NCBI RefSeq assembly: GCF_024362205.1 | Contig: NZ_CP101462.1 | Span: forward strand, 1,702,501-1,766,500 | DNA: 64,000 bases | Direction: 5' to 3' | Source of the DNA: Exiguobacterium aurantiacum | GTDB taxonomy: Bacteria; Bacillota; Bacilli; Exiguobacteriales; Exiguobacteriaceae | Shown: positions 33,423 through 42,418 of the stretch, piece by piece | Numbering within the stretch: the stretch's first letter is position 1 | Layout of the letters: each line of letters begins with the position of its first letter | Notes under the pieces: generated by a model | Database searches by the model: none | Seen by the model: only the letters and a program-made list of their open reading frames with translations | Told to the model about the DNA's origin: nothing | Program-made: the position numbers and the translations under genes

Positions 33423-34381
33423 TCATTCCAAACCGCGATCTCGGCCGAATAGATTGGCTCGACCATTCCTTCCCGTTCTAACAGGAGCGCCCCTTCCTCC
33501 GAGATTCCGCGCATCGTCCCAAGTCGTGGCTTACCTGACGCGGTCAACGTGACCGGTTCGTCCAAATAGGCGGCGTGTTCGAGCCAATGGTCGCGCACAG
33601 GGCCAAACCCGGACTCGAGGAACAAGTCATATTCCGCTTCAAGCTCTACGAGCAAGGTGGCGAGCAACTCACTTCTGCGATACGTCTGTCTCGTTTCAAG
33701 TTTGATCGAAGTCGCGCGATGGGCGAGCTCGTCCGGGATGGCATCACTGTTGACGTTCATCCCGAACCCGAGGATGACGGCTTGAATCCGGTCTCCTTCC
33801 GTTTGCATCTCGGTCAAAATCCCACCGATTTTCTTCCCGTTGAGCAACAAGTCGTTCGGCCATTTGATCGTGGCCGGGATACCTTGTGCGTGCAGGGCGC
33901 GGGCGAAAGCGCTCGCCGCCATGAGCGTCAATTTCGAGGCGTCGCGAATCGGCAACGCCGGACGCAAGATTACGCTCGCCGCGATATTGACGTGGCTCGG
34001 GTTATACCAGTTCCGGCCGAGTTGTCCTCGTCCGGCCGTCTGTTCCTCGCTGATGACGAGCGTCCCTTCTGGCGCGTCTTTTTGCGCCAATTCATGGGCG
34101 ATGCGCTGGGTCGTGTCGATTTGCTCGTACGCATGGACGACTTGTCCGAACCGTCCTTTCCGGAACGACACGAACGCCGGTTCATCGAGCCGGTCGGTCT
34201 GACCAGATAATTGATACCCTTTGCGGGGGATCGTCTCAATCGCATACCCGTCTTGTTTTAACGTCTCGATATGTTTCCAAATAGCGGTACGTGAAATACT
34301 TAATTGGCGGGCCAACTCTTGCCCGCTCCACACTGTCCCGTCCTGCAATAGATTTAAGACTTTTCCGCGTGTCGAAGCCAT
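33419..34381 (-). CDS. birA: BirA, biotin-protein ligase and biotin operon repressor
   Basis: 320 residues. An N-terminal helix-turn-helix (about 15-60, GQELARQLSISRTAIWKHIE) is followed by the ligase core with GRGQLGR (about 117-123) and KWPNDLLLNGKKIGGIL. It biotinylates acetyl-CoA carboxylase and represses biotin genes. It overlaps the end of cca by 28 bases; the AAAGGAGG site supports the ATG at 34381. Confidence 0.95.
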   Translation of the reverse strand: MASTRGKVLNLLQDGTVWSGQELARQLSISRTAIWKHIETLKQDGYAIETIPRKGYQLSGQTDRLDEPAFVSFRKGRFGQVVHAYEQIDTTQRIAHELAQKDAPEGTLVISEEQTAGRGQLGRNWYNPSHVNIAASVILRPALPIRDASKLTLMAASAFARALHAQGIPATIKWPNDLLLNGKKIGGILTEMQTEGDRIQAVILGFGMNVNSDAIPDELAHRATSIKLETRQTYRRSELLATLLVELEAEYDLFLESGFGPVRDHWLEHAAYLDEPVTLTASGKPRLGTMRGISEEGALLLEREGMVEPIYSAEIAVWND

Positions 34382-35493
34382 CGTTCGGCCTCCTTTCGTA
34401 ACGATTCCGGTTCGTTGGCGAGCTTTCTCTCGAGCACGAGCCGCTCGACATGGGCGAGCAACTGTTTGATCAGTGGCCCGCGGGCCCCGATGTGAAGCGC
34501 ATCACGACCATTGAAGCAAAGTTCCTGGCGCGATTGGATCGGCAACTGCCGTTTCAACTGTTCGGCCGTCTCGCTTCGACCGGACATATCCAAGTATGCC
34601 GCTAGCGTCTCCGTCTTCGTCTCATAGATCGTGAACGTGTCAAGCCCCTTGTCGAACAGGCGGGCGAGTACGGCCGCCTCCCGCTTCAGCGCGTTCGAAC
34701 GTTTCCACGGCGTCAGCCAATCGGGCGCGTCAGCATAATAGACGAACAGCGCCCAGCCCCCGACCGGATTGATCGGGGTCCGTTTGTCGGCGATGACGCG
34801 GCGGATGAGCGGCTCCGTGACGTTCGGCAAGTACTGGTGGATCCCGAGGTCAAGTATCGCCGTGAGCGCCTTCCGGTATGCCGGGCCCATCAGCAGTTTC
34901 TCAAACTCGATGGCGACCCGCTCCATCGCGATGTCCTGCAGTTTATGGCCGAGCGCCTCTGAGGCGCGTTGCACGTCGTCGTCGAGCCGGAAGTCGAGCT
35001 GGGCCATGAAGCGGAACGCCCGCATGATGCGGAGCGCGTCCTCATTGAACCGTTCATACGGACTGCCGACGGTCCGGATGACACGAGCCTCGAGGTCCAT
35101 CCGACCGCCGAACAAGTCGACGACGTTGCCGTCGTGGAACGCCATCGCGTTCATCGTGAAGTCGCGCCGTTTCATGTCTTCCTCAAGCGAGACGCCGAGC
35201 GAGACGTGATCGGGCCGTCTCGAATCCGAGTACGTCCCTTCCGAACGGAACGTCGTCACTTCGAACGGGTGATGGTCGAGGATGACCGTCACCGTGCCGT
35301 GGTCAATCCCGGTCGGTACCGATTTCGGGAACAAGCGCATGACTTCGTCCGGGAAGAGCGACGTCGCGATATCGATATCGTCCGGCAGCGTACCGAGCAT
35401 ATAGTCACGGACGGCCCCGCCGACGATGTACGCCTCCCCGCCGTGGGTGTTGATCGTCTCGATGATTCGTTTGGCGTATTCCCATTCCGTCAT
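34354..35493 (-). CDS. cca: CCA-adding tRNA nucleotidyltransferase
   Basis: 379 residues. YIVGGAVRDYMLG and the catalytic Asp pair DIDIAT (about 39-44) sit in the head domain; RRDFTMNAMA is the next conserved motif. The helical body and tail follow. It adds or repairs the 3-prime CCA of tRNAs. It overlaps bshA by four bases at its start and birA by 28 at its end. Confidence 0.95.
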   Translation of the reverse strand: MTEWEYAKRIIETINTHGGEAYIVGGAVRDYMLGTLPDDIDIATSLFPDEVMRLFPKSVPTGIDHGTVTVILDHHPFEVTTFRSEGTYSDSRRPDHVSLGVSLEEDMKRRDFTMNAMAFHDGNVVDLFGGRMDLEARVIRTVGSPYERFNEDALRIMRAFRFMAQLDFRLDDDVQRASEALGHKLQDIAMERVAIEFEKLLMGPAYRKALTAILDLGIHQYLPNVTEPLIRRVIADKRTPINPVGGWALFVYYADAPDWLTPWKRSNALKREAAVLARLFDKGLDTFTIYETKTETLAAYLDMSGRSETAEQLKRQLPIQSRQELCFNGRDALHIGARGPLIKQLLAHVERLVLERKLANEPESLRKEAERWLRHAEKS

Positions 35494-36611
35494 CGGCCCA
35501 CCACCTGTTCATACAGCGCTTCATACGCCGTGACGATGTCGGCCGAGGCGAACTGCTTGGCCCGTTCGAGCCCGTTCGCACGGAAACGTGCATGCAGTTC
35601 CCCGTCGAGCAAGATCGATTCGAGTGCTCTCGTCGCCGTGAGCGCGTCGCCACGTTTGACGACGAAGCCTTCCACTCCGTCCGTGATGACTTCCGGTAAT
35701 CCGCCCGCATCGCTGACGACCGACGGGACACCCGTCGCCATCGCCTCGAGGGCGACGAGACCGAACGCCTCTTTGTCTGACAACAGCACATGGACGTCGC
35801 TGATCGACAGAAGTGCCGCCACTTGCTCTTGCTTTCCGGCGAAGATGACTTGCTCTTCAAGTCCCATCTCGCTCACGAGGCGGCGCATCGCTCCCATGAG
35901 CGGACCGTCGCCGACGAGGAGCAGCTTCTTGTGCGGCACGTCCATCTGCTGGAACGACTCGAGCACGAGGTCGATTCGCTTCACTTGGCGGAAGTTCGAG
36001 ATATGGATGACGACCCGGTCGTGATCGGACAAGCCGTATCGTTCGCGGAGCGATGTGTCGGCCTGCGGCTGATAGACGGCCTCGTCGATAAAGTTATGGA
36101 TGACGTCGATCGACAAATCGGACCCGATTCGCTCGAGCGTCTCTTGTTTCAAGCTGTCCGAGACGGCCGTGATCGCGTTCGATTGGCGCAAACCATAAAG
36201 GATGGCCGGCTTCAGTTCCTCATCTTCCCCGAGCACGGTAATATCGGTCCCGTGCAGCGTCGATACGATCGGCGTCTTCGTACCGGCCATCTCGCGCCCG
36301 AGGGCGGCACAGACGGCGTGTGGCACCGCGTAGTGGGCATGGATGACGTCAAGGCCGAACGCCTGGATGACGCTCGCGATCTTCGAGGCGAGCGTGATGT
36401 CGTACGGCGGATAGCGGAACACAGAATACTGATTGATCTCGACTTGGTGGAACGTGATATTCGGATGGTAGGCGTTCAACCGGAACGGGATGCTCGACGT
36501 GATGAAATGGACGTCATGCCCCCGGTCGGCGAGCTTCATACCGAGCTCGGTGGCGAGGATGCCCGAACCTCCGACCGACGGATAGCAAAGGACCCCGATG
36601 CGTAATCTCAT
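35490..36611 (-). CDS. bshA: BshA, N-acetyl-alpha-D-glucosaminyl L-malate synthase
   Basis: 373 residues, GT4 family GT-B fold. The start GVLCYPSVGGSGILATELG and the sugar-nucleotide segment EAFGLVALEAMATGVP (about 277-292) are typical. It joins GlcNAc to malate in the first step of bacillithiol synthesis. ATGA overlaps tie it to bshB1 and cca. Confidence 0.95.
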   Translation of the reverse strand: MRLRIGVLCYPSVGGSGILATELGMKLADRGHDVHFITSSIPFRLNAYHPNITFHQVEINQYSVFRYPPYDITLASKIASVIQAFGLDVIHAHYAVPHAVCAALGREMAGTKTPIVSTLHGTDITVLGEDEELKPAILYGLRQSNAITAVSDSLKQETLERIGSDLSIDVIHNFIDEAVYQPQADTSLRERYGLSDHDRVVIHISNFRQVKRIDLVLESFQQMDVPHKKLLLVGDGPLMGAMRRLVSEMGLEEQVIFAGKQEQVAALLSISDVHVLLSDKEAFGLVALEAMATGVPSVVSDAGGLPEVITDGVEGFVVKRGDALTATRALESILLDGELHARFRANGLERAKQFASADIVTAYEALYEQVVGR

Positions 36612-37291
36612 GCGAGCTCACCTGCCTCGTTGACGACATACGGGCGAATCGTCATCAACCCTTCGGCGTACTCCGTGCCAATCAAGCTACCGAAATGACG
36701 TTCCCGTGCCAACACACGGTCGACGTATGCGTCCGTCAGCGGTGTCGCCACACCGTCGACGGGCGTGAACTGACTGGCATAAGCCCGTAAGGCGTTTAGT
36801 TTATGTTCGATCGTCGCCGTGATGTCGATACAGACGTCCGGCGTCGTGTGGGCGTTGATCATGTATTGGTAGACGCTCGACGGTCGGTACGCCGGGACGT
36901 CGGGCATATATTTACGAATCCCGGCGTTAAACAGCGCCTCCTCGACGAGTCGGGCACATGCACCGTGGTCGGGATGGCGATCGACGCCGTATGGATATAG
37001 GATGTGTGTCGGCCGCTCGGTCCGAATCAAACGGACGAGTGCCTCGATTTGCGTTGCGTCCCCGATCAACCCCCGGTCCGGGAACTCGAGATTCATGCGG
37101 CGGATGCCGAGCACCCGGTCGGCCGTCTCGGCTTCCTGCGCCCGAGTGGCGACGTCGCCGTTCGAGGACAGTTCGGCTCTCGTCAAGTCGACATAAAGCA
37201 CGTCGGTGCCGTCCGCCGTCCATTGGGCGGTCATGCCGGCGATGCCGATTTCAATATCGTCCGGATGGGCCCCAATTGCTACTATTTTCAT
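36608..37291 (-). CDS. bshB1: BshB1, N-acetylglucosaminyl-malate deacetylase
   Basis: 227 residues, LmbE/PIG-L family. AIGAHPDDIEIG (about 5-16) and DRHPDHGACARL (about 103-114) give the His/Asp zinc ligands. It removes the acetyl group in the second step of bacillithiol synthesis. First gene of the bshB1-bshA-cca-birA unit, with an AGAGGTG site and a good promoter. bshC is not in this window. Confidence 0.95.
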   Translation of the reverse strand: MKIVAIGAHPDDIEIGIAGMTAQWTADGTDVLYVDLTRAELSSNGDVATRAQEAETADRVLGIRRMNLEFPDRGLIGDATQIEALVRLIRTERPTHILYPYGVDRHPDHGACARLVEEALFNAGIRKYMPDVPAYRPSSVYQYMINAHTTPDVCIDITATIEHKLNALRAYASQFTPVDGVATPLTDAYVDRVLARERHFGSLIGTEYAEGLMTIRPYVVNEAGELA

Positions 37292-37312
37292 AAAATCACC
37301 TCTTCTGTGAAA

Positions 37313-37341
37313 AGTATATCGGACTCCGTCACGATTGTCAT
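37313..37341 (-). promoter_or_regulatory. Promoter of bshB1-bshA-cca-birA
   Basis: On the minus strand ATGACA (37341-37336), a 17-base spacer, TATACT (37318-37313). Confidence 0.65.
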
Positions 37342-37402
37342 ATGTTCAGGGTAGGCAATCGAGAGGTTTTTCGAGTACGCTACTAGATGGGAGGTGAACC
37401 AG

Positions 37403-38278
37403 ATGACGGTACAATTACCGATTCGGTTTCGCAATATTTTCTTTATTTTGATTGGTTCCTTTATTTTCGCGTTCGGTGTCTATCACTTCAACGTCCAAAA
37501 CAATTTGGCGGAAGGCGGTTTCACCGGGATCACCTTGATTCTGCGGGGCTTGTTCGACTGGTCGCCATCGATCACGAACTTGGCGCTCAATATCCCGCTC
37601 TTCTTCGTCAGCTATAAGCTGCTCGGGCGGACGACGTTCATCTACACGCTCATCGGGACGTTCAGTTTCTCGCTCTGGTACGCCCTCATCGCCAAGTATT
37701 CGAACCTCGTCATCGACTTGACAGACGACATGGTGCTCGCGAGTTTGTTCGCGGGCCTCTTCATCGGGGTCGGTCTTGGCATCATCTTCAATAACGGCGG
37801 TACGACCGGAGGCGTCGACATCATCGCCCGGCTCGTCCAACGCTACGTCGGCTGGTCGATTGGCAAGACGTTCCTCGTGTTCGACTTTTTCGTCATCGTC
37901 CTCAGTTTGACGTATCTCGATATTCGCGAGGCGATGTACACGCTTCTCGCCGTCTATATCGGTGCCCGCGTCATCGACTCGATGCAGGAAGGGACATATG
38001 CCGGCAAGGCCGCCATGATCATCAGCGATCATCGGACGGCCATCGCCGACGGCATCCACGCCACGATGAACCGTGGAACGACTCGCCTTCTCGCCAAGGG
38101 CGGCTATTCGAATAAAGAACTCGAAGTGCTGTACGTCGTCGTCGGGCGCAACGAGGTCAACCGGTTGAAGACGATCGTCAAACAGATCGACCCGCACGCC
38201 TTCGTCACGTTCCACCACGTCTATGAGGTCGGCGGTGAAGGCTTCACGTTCGATGAGAACCGGATTCCTTTGAAATAA
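37403..38278 (+). CDS. YitT/YpjC family membrane protein
   Basis: 291 residues: about five helices in the N-terminal 180 residues (with NNLAEGGFTGI and NNGGTTGGVDIIARL), then a soluble C-terminal DUF2179 domain of about 90 residues (VVVGRNEVNRLKTIV). Function unknown; often described as a possible transporter. The GTG at 37394 lies in the GGGAGGTG site, so the ATG at 37403 is used. It diverges from bshB1 and is a single-gene unit. YpjC holds a similar place in B. subtilis. Confidence 0.88.
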   Translation: MTVQLPIRFRNIFFILIGSFIFAFGVYHFNVQNNLAEGGFTGITLILRGLFDWSPSITNLALNIPLFFVSYKLLGRTTFIYTLIGTFSFSLWYALIAKYSNLVIDLTDDMVLASLFAGLFIGVGLGIIFNNGGTTGGVDIIARLVQRYVGWSIGKTFLVFDFFVIVLSLTYLDIREAMYTLLAVYIGARVIDSMQEGTYAGKAAMIISDHRTAIADGIHATMNRGTTRLLAKGGYSNKELEVLYVVVGRNEVNRLKTIVKQIDPHAFVTFHHVYEVGGEGFTFDENRIPLK

Positions 38279-38289
38279 GTCACGACGCA

Positions 38290-38319
38290 CAACGCCCCGT
38301 TCGACTGAACGGGGCGTTG
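38290..38319. terminator. Bidirectional terminator
   Basis: Arms CAACGCCCCGTTC (38290-38302) and GAACGGGGCGTTG (38307-38319), then TTT, between converging genes. Confidence 0.88.
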
Positions 38320-38324
38320 TTTCA

Positions 38325-38792
38325 TTATCGTTCGATGCGGACGATCTCAAACGTGAGCGTGCCGCCCGGTGAAGCGATGGAGACGGTTTGACCGACGGCA
38401 CCTCCCATCAACCCGCTGCCGAGCGGCGACGTCGCGGAGATCGTCCCGTTTGCAAAATCGGCCTCGAGCTCACCGACGATTTGATACGTCTCGGTCTCAC
38501 CATCCGGTAGTTCTCGCAGTGTGACCGTGTCACCGAACCCGACATCTCCGGCAAGAGCCTCCTGCTCCACGATGACGGCATCGGCGAGCGTGCGTTCAAG
38601 TTCGATGATTTTCGTCTCGATGCGCTCTTGTTCGCGGACCGCTTCAAAATACGTCACATCTTCTCGAAAGTCACAAAATTTACGGGCTGCCTTGACGCGT
38701 TCGAGCGCCTCGCGCCGACCCTCGATGCGAAGCGTCTCGAGTTGTTCGATCAAACGCAGGCGACCCGCCTTCGTCAATTGTGGTTTTGGCAT
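38325..38792 (-). CDS. GreA/GreB family transcription factor (divergent paralogue)
   Basis: 155 residues. An N-terminal coiled coil (about 1-75) and a C-terminal FKBP-like domain (about 80-155, TSPLGSGLMGG and a final EIVRIER) match GreA. The coiled-coil tip reads CDFREDVTY where GreA usually has GDLSENAEY; the Asp and Glu that bind the RNA polymerase magnesium are kept, but the neighbours differ. It probably enters the polymerase channel, as cleavage factor or regulator. B. subtilis GreA lies elsewhere, so this may be a second copy. Single-gene unit. Confidence 0.85.
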   Translation of the reverse strand: MPKPQLTKAGRLRLIEQLETLRIEGRREALERVKAARKFCDFREDVTYFEAVREQERIETKIIELERTLADAVIVEQEALAGDVGFGDTVTLRELPDGETETYQIVGELEADFANGTISATSPLGSGLMGGAVGQTVSIASPGGTLTFEIVRIER

Positions 38793-38818
38793 GAGAAGCT
38801 CCTTTCAAAACAAGATAC

Positions 38819-38845
38819 AAAAAAGTCCCGTCACGTTGACGGGAC
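38819..38845 (-). terminator. Terminator after the zinc protease gene
   Basis: GTCCCGTCA (38825-38833) and TGACGGGAC (38837-38845), perfect nine-base arms, then six Ts on the minus strand. Confidence 0.92.
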
Positions 38846-38853
38846 CGTTGATT

Positions 38854-39537
38854 CTACTCATCACGTGGCATGAAGACGATGAGCGCCAAGCGAATCAGTT
38901 CGGCGACGGCGACGAGCGTTGCCGCCACGTACGTCCATGCTGCCGCGTTGAGCACTTTACGAGCGCCCGACTCTTCCGTTGCTGTGACGATCCCGTGGCT
39001 CGTTAGTTCAGCCATGGCCCGTTTCGAGGCATCGAATTCGACTGGTAACGTCACGAGTTGGAACACGACCGCCCCGAGCATCATGACGACACCGAGTTGG
39101 GCGAGGCCCATCGCGCCGAGCAGGAAACCACCTAGGAGAAGCGGGAACGACAAGTTCGATGTGATGTTCACGACCGGCACGAGCCGGTGGCGGACACGCA
39201 TCATCTTGTAGTCGGTCGCATCTTGAATGACGTGGCCGATCTCGTGGGCCGCGATTGCAGCCGATGAAATCGTCGAGCCTTGATACACTTCGCGCGATAG
39301 ACGGACGACTTTATTGACCGGGTCGTAATGGTCACTCATCAACCCATCGACCATCTCGATGCGGACGTTGTGGACACCGTTTTGTTTCATAATAAAGTCA
39401 GCGACTTGTGCACCCGTGACGCCGCTTTGAATCGGTTGTTGGAGAAATTTTTTGTACGTACTTTTCACTCGCATCTGGGCCCATAACGGGATGAGCATAA
39501 TCAGTGCAAGATAGAAAATATAGCCACCTAATGACAT
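38854..39537 (-). CDS. YugP-like membrane zinc metallopeptidase
   Basis: 227 residues. A first helix (about 5-22), then a soluble part with the zinc motif AAHEIGHVIQ (about 96-105), and three further helices. The segments VKSTYKKF and SDHYDP are typical of YugP (DUF2265). Substrate unknown. The GTG at 39549 lies in the GAGGTG site, so the ATG at 39537 is used. It follows ypjA by 38 bases. Confidence 0.9.
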   Translation of the reverse strand: MSLGGYIFYLALIMLIPLWAQMRVKSTYKKFLQQPIQSGVTGAQVADFIMKQNGVHNVRIEMVDGLMSDHYDPVNKVVRLSREVYQGSTISSAAIAAHEIGHVIQDATDYKMMRVRHRLVPVVNITSNLSFPLLLGGFLLGAMGLAQLGVVMMLGAVVFQLVTLPVEFDASKRAMAELTSHGIVTATEESGARKVLNAAAWTYVAATLVAVAELIRLALIVFMPRDE

Positions 39538-39575
39538 GTTCTCTATCACCTCTGCGTGTATTTGATAATCTGATT

Positions 39576-40190
39576 TTACATTCTTATGAACTTATTATCA
39601 AGCGAAGTGCGCAGGATGATGTGGTATCCCATAAAAAAACATAATCCCGTCAACCAGAACGACCCGTAGCCGATCCAGGCGATATGTTCGGCGAGTGACG
39701 GATAGCGGGGCCATTGCCCGAGCACGTAATCGACGACGTCGTTATGGATGACCCAGACGAGCGTCAAGACGAACGAACGGACCGTCCACGTCATGAATGG
39801 CGCGTATAATAGCGCCTGGAACGCCATCGCCCCGTGTGACACCATCAGCATGACAGCCATGAGCACGGTGAACGTCTCCGCATCCGGACCGAGTTCCCGT
39901 AAGAACAAGATGTTCATGACGACGGCCCACACCCCATATTTGATGAGCGTGACGAAGGCGAGCGTCTCCATGAGGGGCGACTTTTTTCCGGCGATCCATA
40001 AGCCGAGCACGACCGTGAAGAAGAGCGAGGCCGTCGGGCTGTCCGGTACGAACGGCCAGTAGAGGAGCGGAGTGTCACGGAGCTGCGGCTCATACCAGAC
40101 GTACCCGTAAATCGTGCCGAGCAGGTTGATGATGAACAAGAGCACTAAGACGATCCGATGCGTGAGGATTGGGCGTATCATATGTATCAT
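39576..40190 (-). CDS. ypjA: YpjA, DUF1405 membrane protein
   Basis: About 204 residues with six or seven helices. NLLGTIYGYVWYEPQL and FVPDSPTASLFF near the N-terminus are hallmarks of DUF1405. Function unknown. Its position directly after qcrC is as in B. subtilis. An ATG at 40202 touches the AAAAAAGG site, so 40190 is preferred; this is uncertain by four codons. Confidence 0.85.
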   Translation of the reverse strand: MIHMIRPILTHRIVLVLLFIINLLGTIYGYVWYEPQLRDTPLLYWPFVPDSPTASLFFTVVLGLWIAGKKSPLMETLAFVTLIKYGVWAVVMNILFLRELGPDAETFTVLMAVMLMVSHGAMAFQALLYAPFMTWTVRSFVLTLVWVIHNDVVDYVLGQWPRYPSLAEHIAWIGYGSFWLTGLCFFMGYHIILRTSLDNKFIRM

Positions 40191-40240
40191 TCGAGTATTC
40201 ATCCTTTTTTATGTTAATTGTAACGTAAGCGACCCAAAGT

Positions 40241-40278
40241 AAAAAGAAGCGTGACCCGTTGGACGGGCCACGCTTCTT
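40241..40278 (-). terminator. Terminator of qcrABC
   Basis: Arms of 16 bases (40244-40259, 40263-40278) with one mismatch, then TTTTT on the minus strand. Confidence 0.9.
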
Positions 40279-40289
40279 GAACCAATGGC

Positions 40290-41084
40290 TTATTGGTTGT
40301 TTTCGCCGCCTTCACCGTATGACGCGATGAATTCAGACATGGCTTGGAGGTCCTCATCCGAACCATCCCATTGCCCGGCTGGCATCGTTCCGATACCGTT
40401 GACCGCGATATCCGCAATCTCTTCGGCCGTGTAAGCTGTTCCGATAAGACCTGGAGCGGCTGCGCCGCCTTCAAGGTTCTGACCGTGACAGTTCACACAA
40501 GACTGGGCCGCATAAATCTCGTAACCTGGTGCGGCCGTATCGATTTCTGGGCCTTCGCCTGGTACTTGAAGAATCCCTTGCTCGTGAACTTGATCCCAAT
40601 GCGTCGTTTGAACCGACTCCCACGTCAAGTAGAAGATCGACAAAATACCGAGAAGCATGAAACTGATGGCGACCGGACGTTTCGCCGGACGTCGTTCGAG
40701 CCCTTGGTCAAGCCATGGTGCGATCAAGAGTGCCGTGAAGGCGACCCCTGGCAAGATGACCGTTCCTAGCAAGATCCAATCCCCTGCTGCGAATTGGTAC
40801 TTGAGCAATTGATACAAGAACAAGAAATACCAGTCCGGTAACGGAATGTAAGACGTGTTCGTTGGATCGGCGATGTTTTGGAGCGGTGGTGCCTCGACGA
40901 TCGTCAAGGCGATGAATCCGATCAAGAAGACCGAACCGACCATCCACTCTTTCAACAAGAAGTTCGGCCAGAACGCCTCAGTGCGTCCTGGGTATTCAGA
41001 ATAGTCTTTTGCAATATTTTGTTTCCGATTCGAGATTCCTACTCGAGAGTCGGTTACAAATTTCATCCCTTTACCGCGATGCAT
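40290..41084 (-). CDS. qcrC: QcrC, menaquinol:cytochrome c reductase cytochrome b/c subunit
   Basis: 264 residues. The N-terminal part is subunit IV-like (PLPDWYFLFLYQLLKY, three helices), the C-terminal part (about 170-255) a cytochrome c domain with haem site SCVNCHGQ and an axial Met in GTMPAGQW. This fusion is normal for the Bacillus-type bc complex. It passes electrons from menaquinol to cytochrome c at the membrane. Third gene of qcrABC. Confidence 0.96.
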   Translation of the reverse strand: MHRGKGMKFVTDSRVGISNRKQNIAKDYSEYPGRTEAFWPNFLLKEWMVGSVFLIGFIALTIVEAPPLQNIADPTNTSYIPLPDWYFLFLYQLLKYQFAAGDWILLGTVILPGVAFTALLIAPWLDQGLERRPAKRPVAISFMLLGILSIFYLTWESVQTTHWDQVHEQGILQVPGEGPEIDTAAPGYEIYAAQSCVNCHGQNLEGGAAAPGLIGTAYTAEEIADIAVNGIGTMPAGQWDGSDEDLQAMSEFIASYGEGGENNQ

Positions 41085-41117
41085 ATCGTTTCTCCCCCTT
41101 TATATCTTCGAATCGGC

Positions 41118-41789
41118 TTATAGCGGTCCTGAAATCCCTTGTTTACGAATCATCAAGAAGTGGGCTCCGAGGAGTCCGAACAAGGCCGCCGGTAAGAAGA
41201 AGACGTGAATGGCGAAGAAGTTCGTGAGCGTCCGTGCGCCGACGATCTCACCACCGGCGAGAAGCGTCTTGGCGATGCCACCAATGACCGGGACACTCTC
41301 GGCAATTTGAAGCGTAACTTTCGTCGCGAACAACGCTTTCATATCCCACGGCAACAAGTACCCTGTAAGACCGAGCGCCAAGACGACGAAGAACAAGAGA
41401 ACACCGACGACCCAGTTGAGTTCGCGCGGTTTCTTATACGATCCGGTAAAGAATACGCGGAGCGTATGTAAGAACAACATGACGATGGCGACCGATGCGC
41501 CCCAGTGGTGCATCCCACGAACGATTTGTCCGTGTGCGATCTCGTTTTGAAGATAGTACACCGACGCGTGCGCGTTGATGATGTCTGGTACGTAATACAT
41601 CGTCAAGAACATCCCTGACAGAATTTGAATCACGATCGTGAAGAACGTCAGACCGCCAAAACAATAAACAAATGCTGAAAAGTGATGGGCAGGGTTGACG
41701 TGTTCTGGAACTTCATGGTCAGCGATGTCGCGCCATAACGGCGTGATGTCGACGCGTTCATCGACCCAATCATAAATTTTTTGTAACAT
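41118..41789 (-). CDS. qcrB: QcrB, cytochrome b subunit of the bc complex
   Basis: 223 residues, four helices of a b6-type cytochrome. Haem-ligating His pairs are seen in RGMHHWGAS and LFLHTLR on one side and in the last helices (FFAIHVFFLPA). GYLLPWDMKA is conserved. It carries the quinol sites. A GAGAGGGGG site precedes the ATG. It lies between qcrA and qcrC. Confidence 0.96.
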   Translation of the reverse strand: MLQKIYDWVDERVDITPLWRDIADHEVPEHVNPAHHFSAFVYCFGGLTFFTIVIQILSGMFLTMYYVPDIINAHASVYYLQNEIAHGQIVRGMHHWGASVAIVMLFLHTLRVFFTGSYKKPRELNWVVGVLLFFVVLALGLTGYLLPWDMKALFATKVTLQIAESVPVIGGIAKTLLAGGEIVGARTLTNFFAIHVFFLPAALFGLLGAHFLMIRKQGISGPL

Positions 41790-41804
41790 CGACTATTCCC
41801 CCTC

Positions 41805-42308
41805 TCACAACTGTGCGACTGGACTGCCCAAGTATAGGAAGCCGTCTTTTTCTTCTTTTTCGTAGCGTGCAAGTGGTGATGTCGGAGGCGTACCCGGAAT
41901 GTTCGTTCCATCTTTCTCATAGCGACCGAAGTGACACGGACAGAAGAACTCTGTCGGTCGAGTCGGGTCTCCACCATATCCTACTTGGCAACCGAGGTGC
42001 GTACAAATTGGAGACAAGGCGATGACTTCGCCGCTCTCATCTTTAAATACCCACGCCGAAAGCGTTTCTTCAAATTCATACCAAGCATCTTGCGTTTGTT
42101 TCTTAAAGTCGACACGTTGCGGCTCAGTCGTGATGTCGTCGAGACTGATGACTTTTACTTTATCGCCCGCATCCGATTTTTTTAAGACCGGATCGATCGC
42201 AAAGTTGACCATCGGACTGATCAATGTTGCCGCCATAAAGCCACCTACACCAGTCAACGTATACGTTAAGAACTGACGGCGTGTGACTTTTGACCCATTT
42301 TGAGCCAT
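41805..42308 (-). CDS. qcrA: QcrA, Rieske iron-sulfur subunit
   Basis: 167 residues. An N-terminal anchor (about 8-34) follows TRRQFLTY, a twin-arginine-like start. The Rieske domain has CTHLGCQVGYGG and CPCHFGRY, which bind the 2Fe-2S cluster with two Cys and two His. First gene of qcrABC, with a good promoter upstream. Confidence 0.96.
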   Translation of the reverse strand: MAQNGSKVTRRQFLTYTLTGVGGFMAATLISPMVNFAIDPVLKKSDAGDKVKVISLDDITTEPQRVDFKKQTQDAWYEFEETLSAWVFKDESGEVIALSPICTHLGCQVGYGGDPTRPTEFFCPCHFGRYEKDGTNIPGTPPTSPLARYEKEEKDGFLYLGSPVAQL

Positions 42309-42384
42309 TTCGTTCCCCCCTCATTCGTGTGCATAACCCCATAATTCTTTATGCATTCTTCACAAAAATTTCTCACTCAACAAA

Positions 42385-42413
42385 ATAGTATATCAATAAA
42401 ACCTCCACGTCAA
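42385..42413 (-). promoter_or_regulatory. Promoter of qcrABC
   Basis: On the minus strand TTGACG (42413-42408), a 17-base spacer, TACTAT (42390-42385), just after the ypiF stop. The leader of about 70 bases shows no strong structure. Confidence 0.65.
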
Positions 42414-42418
42414 CCGCT

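Noticed and set aside
34969-36024. 351-codon open frame on the plus strand opposite cca and bshA
   Set aside because: It is antisense to two well-defined genes, is rich in Arg/Asp/His from reversed codons, has no ribosome binding site and no recognisable domain.
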